From assembly GCA_003245525.1 (NCBI GenBank), contig QKCY01000568.1, forward strand, positions 1-33,312: a DNA stretch of 33,312 nt. The letters run 5' to 3'. A model generated the notes under the pieces. The model was not told the DNA's origin, searched no databases, and saw nothing but the letters and a program-made list of their open reading frames with translations. The position numbers and the translations under genes are program-made. The stretch is from Victivallales bacterium. GTDB taxonomy: Bacteria; Verrucomicrobiota; Lentisphaeria; Oligosphaerales; Lenti-02. Below are positions 8,276-16,498 of this stretch, piece after piece (the stretch's first letter is position 1; each line of letters starts with the position of its first letter).

Positions 8276-9439
8276 CTAGCGCCCCAACAGCCGTCGGTAT
8301 TCGGCCTCCAGCACATCGCCCATGCGGTGCCAGGAGAACCGTTCCAGTACCAGTTCGCGCCCCGCGTCGCCCATGGCCCGGCGGCGGTCGGAATCGCCCA
8401 GCAGAGCGTTCACGGCCTCGCCCACGGCGACCGCATCGCCGGTGGGGCACAGCAGGCCCGTCTGGCCATCGAGGATGACCTCGGGCGTGCCGTCCAGCGG
8501 AAAACCAATGGCAGGCACTCCACTGGCCAGTCCCTGGACCACGGTCCGGGGCAACCCCTCGCGCAGGGAGAGGTGGACGAGCACGTCCATCAGCGCCGTG
8601 TAGCGGCAGACGTCGGCCGGGGGCACCAGGCCCGCGAAAACAAAATGCTCCTGCAAGCCGAGCCGGGCGATCTCCGCCTCCAGCTCGCCCCGGAGATTGC
8701 CATCGCCCACCAGCAGAAACCGCACGTGGGGGAAACGGGCCACGATGGCGGGAGCCGCCTGGATCAGGTACTCGTGCCCCTTCAGTTCGAACAGCCGTGC
8801 CACCTTGCCCACCACCAGAGCGTCGGGCGGAATACCCAGACTGGCCCGCAGTTCCGGTTCGGGCCGGGCGTTGGCGAAGGCGTCCATGTCCATGCCGCTG
8901 TAGACCACCTCGTACTTCTCGCGGGGAGCCACCCCGGCATCCACGCACTGGTCGATCATGGCCTGGGCCACGGCGTAGATCCGGTGGCAGCGACGGGCGG
9001 CGTAGCGTTCGGCCAGGATATACAGCCAATTCCGCCAAGCCGCCTGATAGGGATGGAACGCCTGGCCGTGGACGGTGTGCACCACCACCGGCACCCGTTC
9101 CTTCCACGCCGCCATCCGGCCCAGAATCCCGGCCTTCGAGGAGTGGGTGTGTACCACGTCGAAGGACCGGGAACGGAACAGCTCGCGCAACTCCCGGTAG
9201 GCCCGGCGGTCGGCCCCGAGGGAGAGCTCCCGGACCAAATGGGGAATCTCGATGATCTCCAGGCCCGGCAGGGGTTGCTTCTGCAGCAGTTTCCCCTCCG
9301 GGCCGGTGGTCGGTCCGGTTACCAATGCCACCGCGTGCCCCTTCTCCAAATGGTCGCGACAGGTCAGGAGGGTATTCTCCTGGGCCCCGCCCACGATCAT
9401 GCGGGTGATGACATGGCAGATGCGCATTGGTTCGGACAT
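8276..9439 (-). CDS. Glycosyltransferase family 4 protein
   Basis: A 387-residue GT-B fold glycosyltransferase. The N-terminal half begins ICHVITRMIVGGAQENTL, the typical GT4 start in which the GGA loop contacts the acceptor, and has DVVHTHSSKAGILGR. The C-terminal half has VGKVARLFELKGHEYLI, LLVGDGNLRGELE and HLSLREGLPRTVVQGLASG, which carries the E-x7-E nucleotide-sugar motif. Such enzymes transfer a sugar from a nucleotide donor during polysaccharide, LPS or glycolipid assembly at the cytoplasmic membrane. The donor cannot be predicted. It starts 10 bp after the stop of the GH4 gene and is probably co-transcribed with it. An alternative ATG at 9427 would begin at MRICHV. Confidence 0.93.
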   Translation of the reverse strand: MSEPMRICHVITRMIVGGAQENTLLTCRDHLEKGHAVALVTGPTTGPEGKLLQKQPLPGLEIIEIPHLVRELSLGADRRAYRELRELFRSRSFDVVHTHSSKAGILGRMAAWKERVPVVVHTVHGQAFHPYQAAWRNWLYILAERYAARRCHRIYAVAQAMIDQCVDAGVAPREKYEVVYSGMDMDAFANARPEPELRASLGIPPDALVVGKVARLFELKGHEYLIQAAPAIVARFPHVRFLLVGDGNLRGELEAEIARLGLQEHFVFAGLVPPADVCRYTALMDVLVHLSLREGLPRTVVQGLASGVPAIGFPLDGTPEVILDGQTGLLCPTGDAVAVGEAVNALLGDSDRRRAMGDAGRELVLERFSWHRMGDVLEAEYRRLLGR

Positions 9440-9449
9440 GGTCGGGACC

Positions 9450-10781
9450 CTACACAGCCAGGTTCGTGCCCCAGTACTCTTCCAGCCAGGGCCGCTCGGC
9501 CGCCAGAATCTCGTTGAAGCAGGTGCGGATGGTGGCGGGCGTGGCGCAGGCCGCGGTCGCCGGATCGATCTGGCAGGCCCAGAGCGCCTTCTGCAGGTCC
9601 TTCTCCAGCACCGCGTCGCTGGCCAGGGTCTGCATGTCGGCCATTCCCCGGCAGAGGGCGGCCAACTGGAGCGGCATCCGGCCCACCTGCTCGGGATGGA
9701 CGCCGGTGCGGTCCACCGTGCAGCGGACCTCGACGCAGTAGTCGTCGGGGAAGTTGGTGATGGCCCCGTTGTTGATCACGTTCAGGTGCATGCGGTAGAC
9801 CGAATCGGTCTCCAGCGCGTGCATGATGTGCATGCCGTACTCGAAGGTGCGCTCCAGCCGCATGGGCTTGCGGCCGTCCAACTGCTGGCGCAGGTCGGAA
9901 TCCTGGCCCCAGCGCGGGGAGGTGGTATCGACCTCGGCCTTGGTCTCGCGCGGCTTCACGCCCAACGCCTCCCAGGACTCGGGACGGGGCAGATAGTAGG
10001 GCAGGTACTCGGAGCAATGCCGGGCGGACTCGGTGGTGAAATAGCCGAATTCCTTCAGCAGTTCGAACTGCACGCCGCGCTGGCGGTAGACCTCCGGCTT
10101 CTCGATGGCCTTCAGAAGGTCCGGATAGGCGTCGCGCCCGTCCAGGTACTCCAGCCGCAGGAACCAATCCATGTGGTTGACTCCGGCCGCCGTGTAGCGG
10201 AGCTGCTTGTGGCTCACGCCCAGCCAGCGGGCCAGGTCGCGGATGCCGTACTGGATGTTGTGGCAAAGGCCCAGCATGTGGACCTTGGGGCAGGCGAAGT
10301 TCAGCGTCCGGGTAAGCATCGACATGGGATTGACGTAGTTGAACAGGTAGGCGCCGGGGCAACGCACCTCCATGTCCCGCGCGATGGCCAGCAACTCGGG
10401 CGCGGTACGCATGGTGCGGACCACGCCGCCGATCCCGGCGGTGTCGGCCACGCATTGCGGGATGCCGTGTTTGGCGGGAATCGCGATCTCGTGGTGGTAG
10501 GGGACGCCATTGTAGGCCGGGCCGCCCTGGGCGAAGGAGGTCATCACGTAGTCGGCCCCGTCCAACACCCCGCCGCGCCAGGCGGCCGCCGTCCGCACGA
10601 CCGTGGGAGCGTCGTAGTGGGCCACCACCTTGCGGGCGAACTCCGCCACCGGCTCCAGGTGGTTCGGATTCACGTCCACCAGCACCAGTTCGCATTCGCG
10701 CAGTTCGGGAAAGGACAGGATATCCACCACCGACTGGGCACCGAACCCACTGCCGGCTCCAATGAAGACGATCTTCGGCAT
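9450..10781 (-). CDS. Glycoside hydrolase family 4 (alpha-galactosidase/alpha-glucosidase type)
   Basis: A 443-residue GH4 enzyme, a family that hydrolyses glycosides through an NAD+- and divalent-metal-dependent redox/elimination mechanism in the cytoplasm. Visible are the NAD+ loop IVFIGAGSGFG at the N terminus, ADTAGIGGVVRTMRTAPE, NYVNPMSMLTR, the metal/catalytic motif GLCHNIQYG and AAGVNHMDWFL. The CHN and NH motifs fit the MelA/AglA branch better than the 6-phospho-glycosidase branch, but the sugar specificity is a guess. The ATG at 10781 has an excellent ribosome-binding site (GAGGAG, six bases upstream); the 25-residue extension to 10856 is unlikely. The GT4 gene follows after 10 bp. 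Confidence 0.92.
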   Translation of the reverse strand: MPKIVFIGAGSGFGAQSVVDILSFPELRECELVLVDVNPNHLEPVAEFARKVVAHYDAPTVVRTAAAWRGGVLDGADYVMTSFAQGGPAYNGVPYHHEIAIPAKHGIPQCVADTAGIGGVVRTMRTAPELLAIARDMEVRCPGAYLFNYVNPMSMLTRTLNFACPKVHMLGLCHNIQYGIRDLARWLGVSHKQLRYTAAGVNHMDWFLRLEYLDGRDAYPDLLKAIEKPEVYRQRGVQFELLKEFGYFTTESARHCSEYLPYYLPRPESWEALGVKPRETKAEVDTTSPRWGQDSDLRQQLDGRKPMRLERTFEYGMHIMHALETDSVYRMHLNVINNGAITNFPDDYCVEVRCTVDRTGVHPEQVGRMPLQLAALCRGMADMQTLASDAVLEKDLQKALWACQIDPATAACATPATIRTCFNEILAAERPWLEEYWGTNLAV

Positions 10782-10787
10782 GGCACG

Positions 10788-10793
10788 CTCCTC
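10788..10793 (-). promoter_or_regulatory. Ribosome-binding site of the GH4 gene
   Basis: GAGGAG on the minus strand lies six bases before the ATG at 10781. It fixes the start and excludes the longer frame. Confidence 0.75.
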
Positions 10794-10917
10794 AAGGCTG
10801 ATCGAGTTGGCAAGTCCGCGGGGCGAGGACACAGGTTTGGGCGGTACTCTACCCATCCGGCCCGCAGATACGAGTTGCGGCTACCGATTCGGTCGTCCCG
10901 AAAAGGCGGTCGTTCTC

Positions 10918-10945
10918 TTGCGTTCCCCGCCGCTCAAGCTAGATT
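10918..10945 (+). promoter_or_regulatory. Weak candidate promoter of the secreted calcium-repeat protein
   Basis: TTGCGT (10918-10923) and TAGATT (10940-10945) are spaced by 16 bp, about 70 nt ahead of the start at 11018. This lies in the divergent region shared with the GH4 gene. It is an eye match only. Confidence 0.3.
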
Positions 10946-11017
10946 TAGCGTTACATAGCGAAGATTCCTTTGCCATATCTGGTCGCCTTTCCGCCGTTGC
11001 CCGGGAGTTCTCCCCCA

Positions 11018-11980
11018 ATGCCTACTCCGTTGCGGACCGTCTATATCCTCCTCTTGGTGACTGCCATGGCGCGGGCCGACGTCGTCACCGCCGTGAGCGG
11101 CGTGTTCACCGTGGACACCACGCCCCCCAGCACTCCGGAGGCGGTTGCCCCGGTCCAGGGCGGCGACGTGATGGCTCCCTTCCTTCGCCTGGAAGCCAGC
11201 GCCAGCGATGCCCTCACCGGCGTGGCAGGCTACGAGTTCGAGCTGGTCGGCTTCGGCTCCGCCAGTGGCAGCGCCGACTACGCGGTGTTCCGGAATCTGG
11301 GCGCCAGCGTCTACACCTGGAACGTGCGGGCCAGCGACGCGGCGGGCAACCTGTCCGACTGGGCTTCCTTTACCTGCACCTACGCCTGGGGCGGCGACGA
11401 CGATACCGACGGCCTGCCGGACGCCTGGGAACTGGCCTGCTTCGACTCCCTGGACTACACCGACGGCAGTGCCGATTCCGACCTGGACGGCTTCACCGAC
11501 CTGGAGGAGGCCGAGGCCAACACCCATGGCTTCGAGTTCTACATCCCGCTTGTCGCGGGCTGGAATCTGGTTGCCCTGCCCTGCGACACCACGGAGGATT
11601 CCGCCGCCGCTCTGGTCGCGGCTGCCGACAGCCCGGTCTGGACCTGGAATGCCGCTGCTCTCTGCTACCGCGCCACCGTCGAACCGGCAGCCCGGCAAGG
11701 ACTCTGGATCTACGCCGGCACGGACAAGGGAACGATCACCGTCAGCGGCACCCCGCCGAAAACCAACCTGCTCCAGTTGGAGCTCGGCTGGAACCTGACC
11801 GGCACGGGCCTGCCCGCCACGCTGGACAGCGACACGGGCATCCGCGAGGCCATGGCCTGGACGAGCGATGGCTACGAGACCCATGACATCGCCGGCTTCC
11901 AGTTCGCGTTCCTCCAGGGCTACTGGATGAGCGTTTCCCAGGCTGGCCAGCGGCAGGTGATCCTGCTCGACGAGCAGTAG
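11018..11980 (+). CDS. Secreted protein with thrombospondin-type-3-like calcium repeats and duplicated C-terminal unit
   Basis: A 320-residue exported protein of unknown function. The N terminus (residues 1-20, LRTVYILLLVTAMARA) is a signal peptide. Residues about 35-120 resemble an Ig/fibronectin-like sandwich (DTTPPSTPEAVAP, then VYTWNVRASDAAGNLSDWASF). Residues 127-168 are rich in Asp in a DxDxDG pattern (DDDTDGLPDAWE, DSDLDGFTDLEE), the EF-hand-like calcium loop of thrombospondin type 3/dockerin-like repeats. Residues 180-316 contain two related units, each starting GWNL and ending in a GLW or GYW segment followed by Gly and a hydrophobic strand. No sorting signal or anchor is visible. 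The ATG at 11018 has GGGAG ten bases upstream; an upstream in-frame start at 10970 would spoil the signal peptide. It may be a surface or extracellular adhesin. Confidence 0.8.
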   Translation: MPTPLRTVYILLLVTAMARADVVTAVSGVFTVDTTPPSTPEAVAPVQGGDVMAPFLRLEASASDALTGVAGYEFELVGFGSASGSADYAVFRNLGASVYTWNVRASDAAGNLSDWASFTCTYAWGGDDDTDGLPDAWELACFDSLDYTDGSADSDLDGFTDLEEAEANTHGFEFYIPLVAGWNLVALPCDTTEDSAAALVAAADSPVWTWNAAALCYRATVEPAARQGLWIYAGTDKGTITVSGTPPKTNLLQLELGWNLTGTGLPATLDSDTGIREAMAWTSDGYETHDIAGFQFAFLQGYWMSVSQAGQRQVILLDEQ

Positions 11981-11993
11981 GAAGAGCTCTTCC
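11963..11993. terminator. Two adjacent palindromes at the convergent gene ends
   Basis: CTGCTCGACGAGCAG (11963-11977, seven-base arms around one base, inside the last codons) is followed by the perfect 14-bp palindrome GGAAGAGCTCTTCC (11980-11993), which overlaps the stop codon. They sit between a plus gene ending at 11980 and a minus gene ending at 12028, where a bidirectional terminator would be expected. There is no U-tract and almost no loop, so termination is only a suggestion. Confidence 0.25.
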
Positions 11994-12027
11994 AGCCCGA
12001 GGGATGCGGTGCCGCCGACGACACTGC

Positions 12028-13578
12028 CTACGTGTCGGTTCCCGGCAGGCGTTCGGCGGGCGGCCAGGAGGTGGGCTCCTGGTAGCTGGACTGGAGATGG
12101 CTCCAGTACCGGCGGCGCTTGTGGACGAGCTTCGTAGGGCTGTAGGGCTGCTGCCGGTCAAGCCGCCGGTCGTCCGCGAACTCCGTTTTCGGCTGGTAGT
12201 TCAGCGTGAAGGCCAGCAAGCGCTCGACCAGTTCCAGCCGGACGGTGGCATAGGCGGGATCGTCCCAGCGGTTGGCCACTTCGCCCGGATCGTCCCGGTG
12301 ATCGTATAGCTCGCCGCCTTCGGTGCCGCCGTAGTAGACCAGGCGGAAGTCCGCCGTGCGGATGGCCGAGACTTTGCGGTTCAGATGCCACCAGTCCCAT
12401 TCGGTGTAGGCGGCGTCGCGGTCAATCCGTTCCCCTGCCCCCACCGGGACCAGGGAGCGCCCTTCCCGGCCCTCGGGCAGCGGCACGTCGCACAGCTCGC
12501 ACAGGGTGGGATAGAAATCGACGGACTCGACGATGTCGTCGCAGGTTGTCCCCTGCGGTCCGCCGGGCCAACTGAGCAGGAAGGGAATCCGGCAGATCGA
12601 ATCGTACAGCCCGAAGTTCTTGTGGAAGAGGCCGTGGTCCCCGGAGAAGTCGCCGTGGTCGGCGGTGTAGAAGACGATGGTGTTCTCCAGCTCGCCCTCC
12701 TCGGCCAGCTTCTCGATGACCCGCCCGATCTCCTGGTCGATGCAGGTGATGAGCGCGTAGTAGCTGGCCAGACAGCGCCGCAGCCGGTCCGGATTGGGAT
12801 CGGCCAGCGGATAGCCGCAGCCCTTGGCCAGCATCCGGCGCATGAACTCCGGCTTGCCGGCAAAGCGGTTCTCGAAATAGTCGCGGGCGCTGTCCGGGAG
12901 CGTGAGCGAGGCGGGATCGTAGAGGTCGAAGAACTCCCGCGCGGGCGCGATCGGCGCGTGGGGCCGTTGGAAGCTCATATGGATGAAGAAGGGACGCCGC
13001 CGGTCGCGCTCCTCCAGGAAGGCCATGGTCTGGTCGCCGGTATAGTGCTCGATGGAATGCTCGTAGGGCAACTGGGCGGGGCCGCTCCCGTCGAGCGTGT
13101 ACTGCTGGCCGGGTTTCGGCGTGCCGTCCTCGTACCAGTCGGCCAAGCCCCGCTCGGCGAGGTAGGCGAAGTAGTGGCAGGTTGCCGGGTTGTCGCGGGT
13201 GGCATCGCACAGGTCGGTATAGCGCACCCGCTCGAACCCCTCGTCGTCCCAGCGGCGGATCATGTGGGCCTTGCCGAAGAGTCCCGTCTGGTAGCCATAG
13301 CGGCGGAAGAGGCAGGCCAGGCTGTTGGGCTCGGGCTCGGGCCACTCGGCGTGGTCGTTGCCGAACATCCCGTGGGTGTGCATATACTGCCCGGTCATGA
13401 AGCAGATCCGGGACGGGCTGCAGATCGGGTTGTTCGCGAAGGCCTGGCGGAAGCTGATCCCGCGGGCTGCGATCCGGTCGAGGTTCGGGGTCCGCACGTC
13501 GGGATGCCCGGCACACCCCATGGCACCGGCATGGTGCTGGTCGCTCATGAGCCAGAGAACGTTGGGTCGGCGCTGCAT
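12028..13578 (-). CDS. Sulfatase (type I, Cys-type formylglycine)
   Basis: A 516-residue arylsulfatase-family hydrolase that removes sulfate esters from a sugar or other substrate. The formylglycine motif CSPSR is at residues 53-57, within the usual CxPxR context, so a maturase must convert Cys53. Metal residues are visible at LMSDQHH (Asp13, Gln14) and at FYTADHGDFSGDHG. The ATG at 13578 has a perfect AAGGAGG ribosome-binding site, so the start is well supported. From this start there is no signal peptide, whereas many polysaccharide sulfatases are exported; this one may act in the cytoplasm on imported oligosaccharides. No anaerobic maturase (anSME) or FGE gene is in the window. The frame stays open upstream to 15381 inside the neighbour; this is not coding. 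Confidence 0.95.
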   Translation of the reverse strand: MQRRPNVLWLMSDQHHAGAMGCAGHPDVRTPNLDRIAARGISFRQAFANNPICSPSRICFMTGQYMHTHGMFGNDHAEWPEPEPNSLACLFRRYGYQTGLFGKAHMIRRWDDEGFERVRYTDLCDATRDNPATCHYFAYLAERGLADWYEDGTPKPGQQYTLDGSGPAQLPYEHSIEHYTGDQTMAFLEERDRRRPFFIHMSFQRPHAPIAPAREFFDLYDPASLTLPDSARDYFENRFAGKPEFMRRMLAKGCGYPLADPNPDRLRRCLASYYALITCIDQEIGRVIEKLAEEGELENTIVFYTADHGDFSGDHGLFHKNFGLYDSICRIPFLLSWPGGPQGTTCDDIVESVDFYPTLCELCDVPLPEGREGRSLVPVGAGERIDRDAAYTEWDWWHLNRKVSAIRTADFRLVYYGGTEGGELYDHRDDPGEVANRWDDPAYATVRLELVERLLAFTLNYQPKTEFADDRRLDRQQPYSPTKLVHKRRRYWSHLQSSYQEPTSWPPAERLPGTDT

Positions 13579-13582
13579 GGGG

Positions 13583-13589
13583 CCTCCTT
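13583..13589 (-). promoter_or_regulatory. Ribosome-binding site of the sulfatase gene
   Basis: AAGGAGG on the minus strand lies four bases before the ATG at 13578. It is the strongest Shine-Dalgarno seen in the window and fixes a start that gives no signal peptide. Confidence 0.8.
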
Positions 13590-13631
13590 GCGGGTGGAAG
13601 GCCCCACTATACCCGCCGGTCCGGCGAATGC

Positions 13632-16409
13632 CTATGCCGCCTCCCCGCTCTCCGCAGCGATGGCCTCGCCCTCCGCAGGTGGCCGAGGCCGACGACGGTG
13701 GGAGGCAAGGACCCGGATCAGCAGGTGGTGGATCAGGTGAATCCCCGCGAAGAAGATGAGCTGCACGAAACAGACCGTCAGGACGAACACCGGGTCCGAA
13801 AGATGCCGCTCCGACAGGGCGAAGTTCATCGAAGCCGTCGCGGCGAGCCAGGACAGCGTCATCGCGAGGGCGGCCGGCAGCGTCGGATGGCGCCAGCAGC
13901 GCGCCAGATCGCCGAACAGCCAGATGGCCCCCACTACCACGGGGCCGATCCAGTTCAACTGGTCGCCCACTTCGAGGATCCGTTCGGTGATCATGGTGTT
14001 CACCTCCAACGCGATCCAGGCCAGGGGCGAGACAATCCAGAGCACGGCGAGCCCGATGAAGAACAGGGAAGCGTGGCGACCGCTCACCAGATCCCCGCCG
14101 CCCATCACCCGGCGTCTCCGCAACAGAAAACCGACGGTCAGCATGGCGGCCAGATAGACGATGAGCGGACCCATATCGTGGAACACCTTCCCCCAGCTCA
14201 ACATGCCATCGTACCAGTCCGCGACGGTATTCACCCCGCCCAGGGCGAGGGCCAGACACCAGACGAAGAACACGGCGGACAACTGGCCGCTCAACTGGCT
14301 GCGGCGGGTGCCGATCACCGCCCGTTCGCGCCGCTGCTCGAACTCCAGGGCTTCGCGCCGCACATGGTCGGGCAGGAAGACTCCGGGCACATCCAGGAGA
14401 TGGTGCCAGGCCTCCCGGGCCGACCCCATCTCCCCGCGCTCCTCCAGTTCCCGCGCGAAGTTGTAGCGGGCGGCCACTTCGCTCTCCACGCACTCCGACA
14501 GGGTCCGCCGGGAGACGATGCCACCGTGGATCTCGCCCTCTTCCGTCCGTTCGAGCAGATCCGCGATCGCGTCCCAGTAGTTCTCCTTGAGGAGCGCCTG
14601 GACCGTACTCGTGATATTGCGTTCGATGGTCGCCATCACCGTGGCCATGCGGGTCTCGCACGCCACGTCGTCCGGGGACGGCGTGACCACCATGAGCTTC
14701 TTCGACAACCGGAAACCCGCCAGTTCGGCCCGGACCTGCAGGGCGTCGGTACGGGCTTCGGGATCGGCCAGCAGGTCCTCCGCCCGCCGCATCGCCGCAT
14801 GCCGCTCGTCGACCCGCCGGGTGCTGTCCTCCAGCAACTGGGCGCGCCGCTCTCCGAGAATGGCCCCGTTCCAGGGGCGCAGAGCCTCCAGAATGAGCCG
14901 GGCCCGGTCGAAGCACCGGGTCTGGTACGCGGTGTTGGCCTGGTAGATGCCATCGGCCAGCTCGGCCTGGTACCGGTCCAGCCGCCGGACCAGTTCGTCG
15001 GTGGCGGGCAATTCCTCGCCCATCTCGCCCAGCAACTGGACCGCTCCCTCGAAATTGGCCAAGTCCAGTTGGTCCTCGGACTCCTCCGCCATGCCGATCG
15101 CGGAATCCAGGGACATCTTCCGTTCGGCTTCCAGCGCGCGGACCTGCTCGTCGGGGAGGACGGACAGGTCCATGGTCGAGTACTCCTTCAGAGCGTTGCG
15201 CACGCCCTTCCAGTCCACGCTCGCCAGCGAGTGGCGCAGACGTTTGAGGAGGGTCTCGCCGTATTCGCGGGCGGCCTGGCGGTTGGCCTTCATGTTGGCC
15301 CCGCAGAAGGAGCAGAAGGTGGTGTCCAGATGCACTCCCTGTCCGCAGGCGGGACAGGGCTCCATGCCATAGGCACCGCACTCGCGGCAGTATTTGCCCT
15401 TCATCGAATTGAGGGTCTGGCAGGTCGGGCAGCGCCAGCGTTCCCCGTCGGGGGTCGGCTCCCCGGACGGGCTGGCTTCGGCGCGACCGCCGGCCGGCGT
15501 CAGCGCGGCGACCACTTCGCTGCCCGTCTTGAAGCGTTCTTCGGGATCGCGCATCAGCATGCGCTGGATGACCCGGGCCATCTCCTCCGGGAAATCGGGA
15601 ACCAGATCGCGGGGGGACGGGGCCTGGCGGTAGAGGTAGTCGGCCGAGGAGGAATCCTCGTCCACCCCGGCGAAGGGCGGTGCCCCGGTCGCCATGCGGA
15701 ACAGCAAGACGCCCAGCGCGTAGAGGGAGGCGCGGACATCGCGCGGCTGCCCCAGCACCAATTCGGGAGCCACCAACCCGCCCGGGGCAGCGTCTTCCTC
15801 CTCGGCGCCAGGATCAAGAAAGGTGCCGACCGGTTCACCGGCGCGGATCAGCCGCACCTGGTCGCCAGCGAGCAGCACATCCTCCGGCGACAGGCCATCG
15901 GCCAGCAACTGGCCTTGGTCCCAGGCCATCTGTAGCGCGGCGGCCAGCGACCGCCCGCAGCTGGCCACCTCCTTGGAACCCATCCGCCCCACCCGGGCCA
16001 GACGGGCGGCCACGCTCTCCCCCTCGACCAGCTCCGTACTGCGGAAGTACAGCCCCCCCTCCTCGCCGATGGCGTAGAGATGCACGAAGGCGGGGTGGTG
16101 CATGCCGGCCAGCCGCCGTGCCTGCGCGACGAAGTGCCGCACCAGCACCTTGTCGGACATGAGATGGGGCGAAAGAATCTTGAGCGCCACCTCCCGGCCC
16201 AGGCTGGTCTGGTGGGCCCGGTACAGGGGACCGGTCTCGCCCTGCGCGATCTCATCGCCGATGACGAAGTCGCTCAAGGACAGTGCCGAGGAGAGCGGCG
16301 GCGGCGGCGTCTCGACCCGACGGCGACAGTATCCGCAGACGAACGGACGCCCACGCATGGTATCGGGCAGAGTCACTATCGAGCTGCAAATGGGACAGAT
16401 AACGTTCAC
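13632..16409 (-). CDS. Polytopic membrane protein with zinc ribbons and a degenerate Ser/Thr protein kinase domain (probable pseudokinase)
   Basis: About 925 residues. Domains in order: a CxxC/CxxC zinc ribbon (residues 5-28); a kinase-like fold (about 48-305); a double zinc ribbon (about 326-371, CPTC/CREC and CPAC/CSFC); a long helical, perhaps TPR-like region (about 375-690); and about six membrane segments near the C terminus, ending in a basic and acidic tail. In the kinase domain the VALK lysine (Lys77) and APE motif remain, but the HRDxKxxN loop reads LLADGLSPEDVLL, the DFG motif reads LIRAGEP, the helix-C Glu is replaced by Gln, and the helix-F Asp by Ser. It therefore probably cannot phosphorylate and may act as a scaffold or sensor. 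I favour the GTG at 16409 because GGCGGG sits six bases upstream; a TTG at 16415 is possible. It lies 53 bp downstream of nothing on its own strand and upstream of the sulfatase. Confidence 0.85.
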   Translation of the reverse strand: MNVICPICSSIVTLPDTMRGRPFVCGYCRRRVETPPPPLSSALSLSDFVIGDEIAQGETGPLYRAHQTSLGREVALKILSPHLMSDKVLVRHFVAQARRLAGMHHPAFVHLYAIGEEGGLYFRSTELVEGESVAARLARVGRMGSKEVASCGRSLAAALQMAWDQGQLLADGLSPEDVLLAGDQVRLIRAGEPVGTFLDPGAEEEDAAPGGLVAPELVLGQPRDVRASLYALGVLLFRMATGAPPFAGVDEDSSSADYLYRQAPSPRDLVPDFPEEMARVIQRMLMRDPEERFKTGSEVVAALTPAGGRAEASPSGEPTPDGERWRCPTCQTLNSMKGKYCRECGAYGMEPCPACGQGVHLDTTFCSFCGANMKANRQAAREYGETLLKRLRHSLASVDWKGVRNALKEYSTMDLSVLPDEQVRALEAERKMSLDSAIGMAEESEDQLDLANFEGAVQLLGEMGEELPATDELVRRLDRYQAELADGIYQANTAYQTRCFDRARLILEALRPWNGAILGERRAQLLEDSTRRVDERHAAMRRAEDLLADPEARTDALQVRAELAGFRLSKKLMVVTPSPDDVACETRMATVMATIERNITSTVQALLKENYWDAIADLLERTEEGEIHGGIVSRRTLSECVESEVAARYNFARELEERGEMGSAREAWHHLLDVPGVFLPDHVRREALEFEQRRERAVIGTRRSQLSGQLSAVFFVWCLALALGGVNTVADWYDGMLSWGKVFHDMGPLIVYLAAMLTVGFLLRRRRVMGGGDLVSGRHASLFFIGLAVLWIVSPLAWIALEVNTMITERILEVGDQLNWIGPVVVGAIWLFGDLARCWRHPTLPAALAMTLSWLAATASMNFALSERHLSDPVFVLTVCFVQLIFFAGIHLIHHLLIRVLASHRRRPRPPAEGEAIAAESGEAA

Positions 16410-16448
16410 AACCAACCCGCCTTTTCAGGAGTACAATACCCACTCGCG

Positions 16449-16480
16449 ATGTAGAGATTGTAGGCTATCGCACTCTACAT
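16449..16480. promoter_or_regulatory. Dyad overlapping the pseudokinase promoter (candidate operator)
   Basis: ATGTAGAG (16449-16456) and CTCTACAT (16473-16480) are perfect eight-base inverted arms around a 16-base centre. The left arm lies just downstream of the -10 and the right arm abuts the -35 of the minus-strand promoter at 16457-16485. This is the usual geometry of a repressor site. The regulator is unknown. Confidence 0.4.
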
Positions 16481-16485
16481 AGCAA
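16457..16485 (-). promoter_or_regulatory. Sigma-70-type promoter of the pseudokinase gene
   Basis: On the minus strand TTGCTA (16485-16480) and TACAAT (16462-16457) are spaced by 17 bp. The -10 matches five of six consensus bases. Transcription would start near 16450, about 40 nt ahead of the GTG at 16409. Confidence 0.5.
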
Positions 16486-16498
16486 TAGGGGTGCCAGG

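Noticed and set aside
13579-15381. N-terminal extension of the sulfatase frame into the pseudokinase gene
   Set aside because: The ATG at 13578 has a perfect ribosome-binding site and begins exactly at the sulfatase core; the extension is antisense-like noise in another frame of a real gene.
13698-15935. Plus-strand open frame opposite the pseudokinase gene
   Set aside because: The minus frame has zinc ribbons, kinase remnants and membrane segments; the plus frame has no domain.
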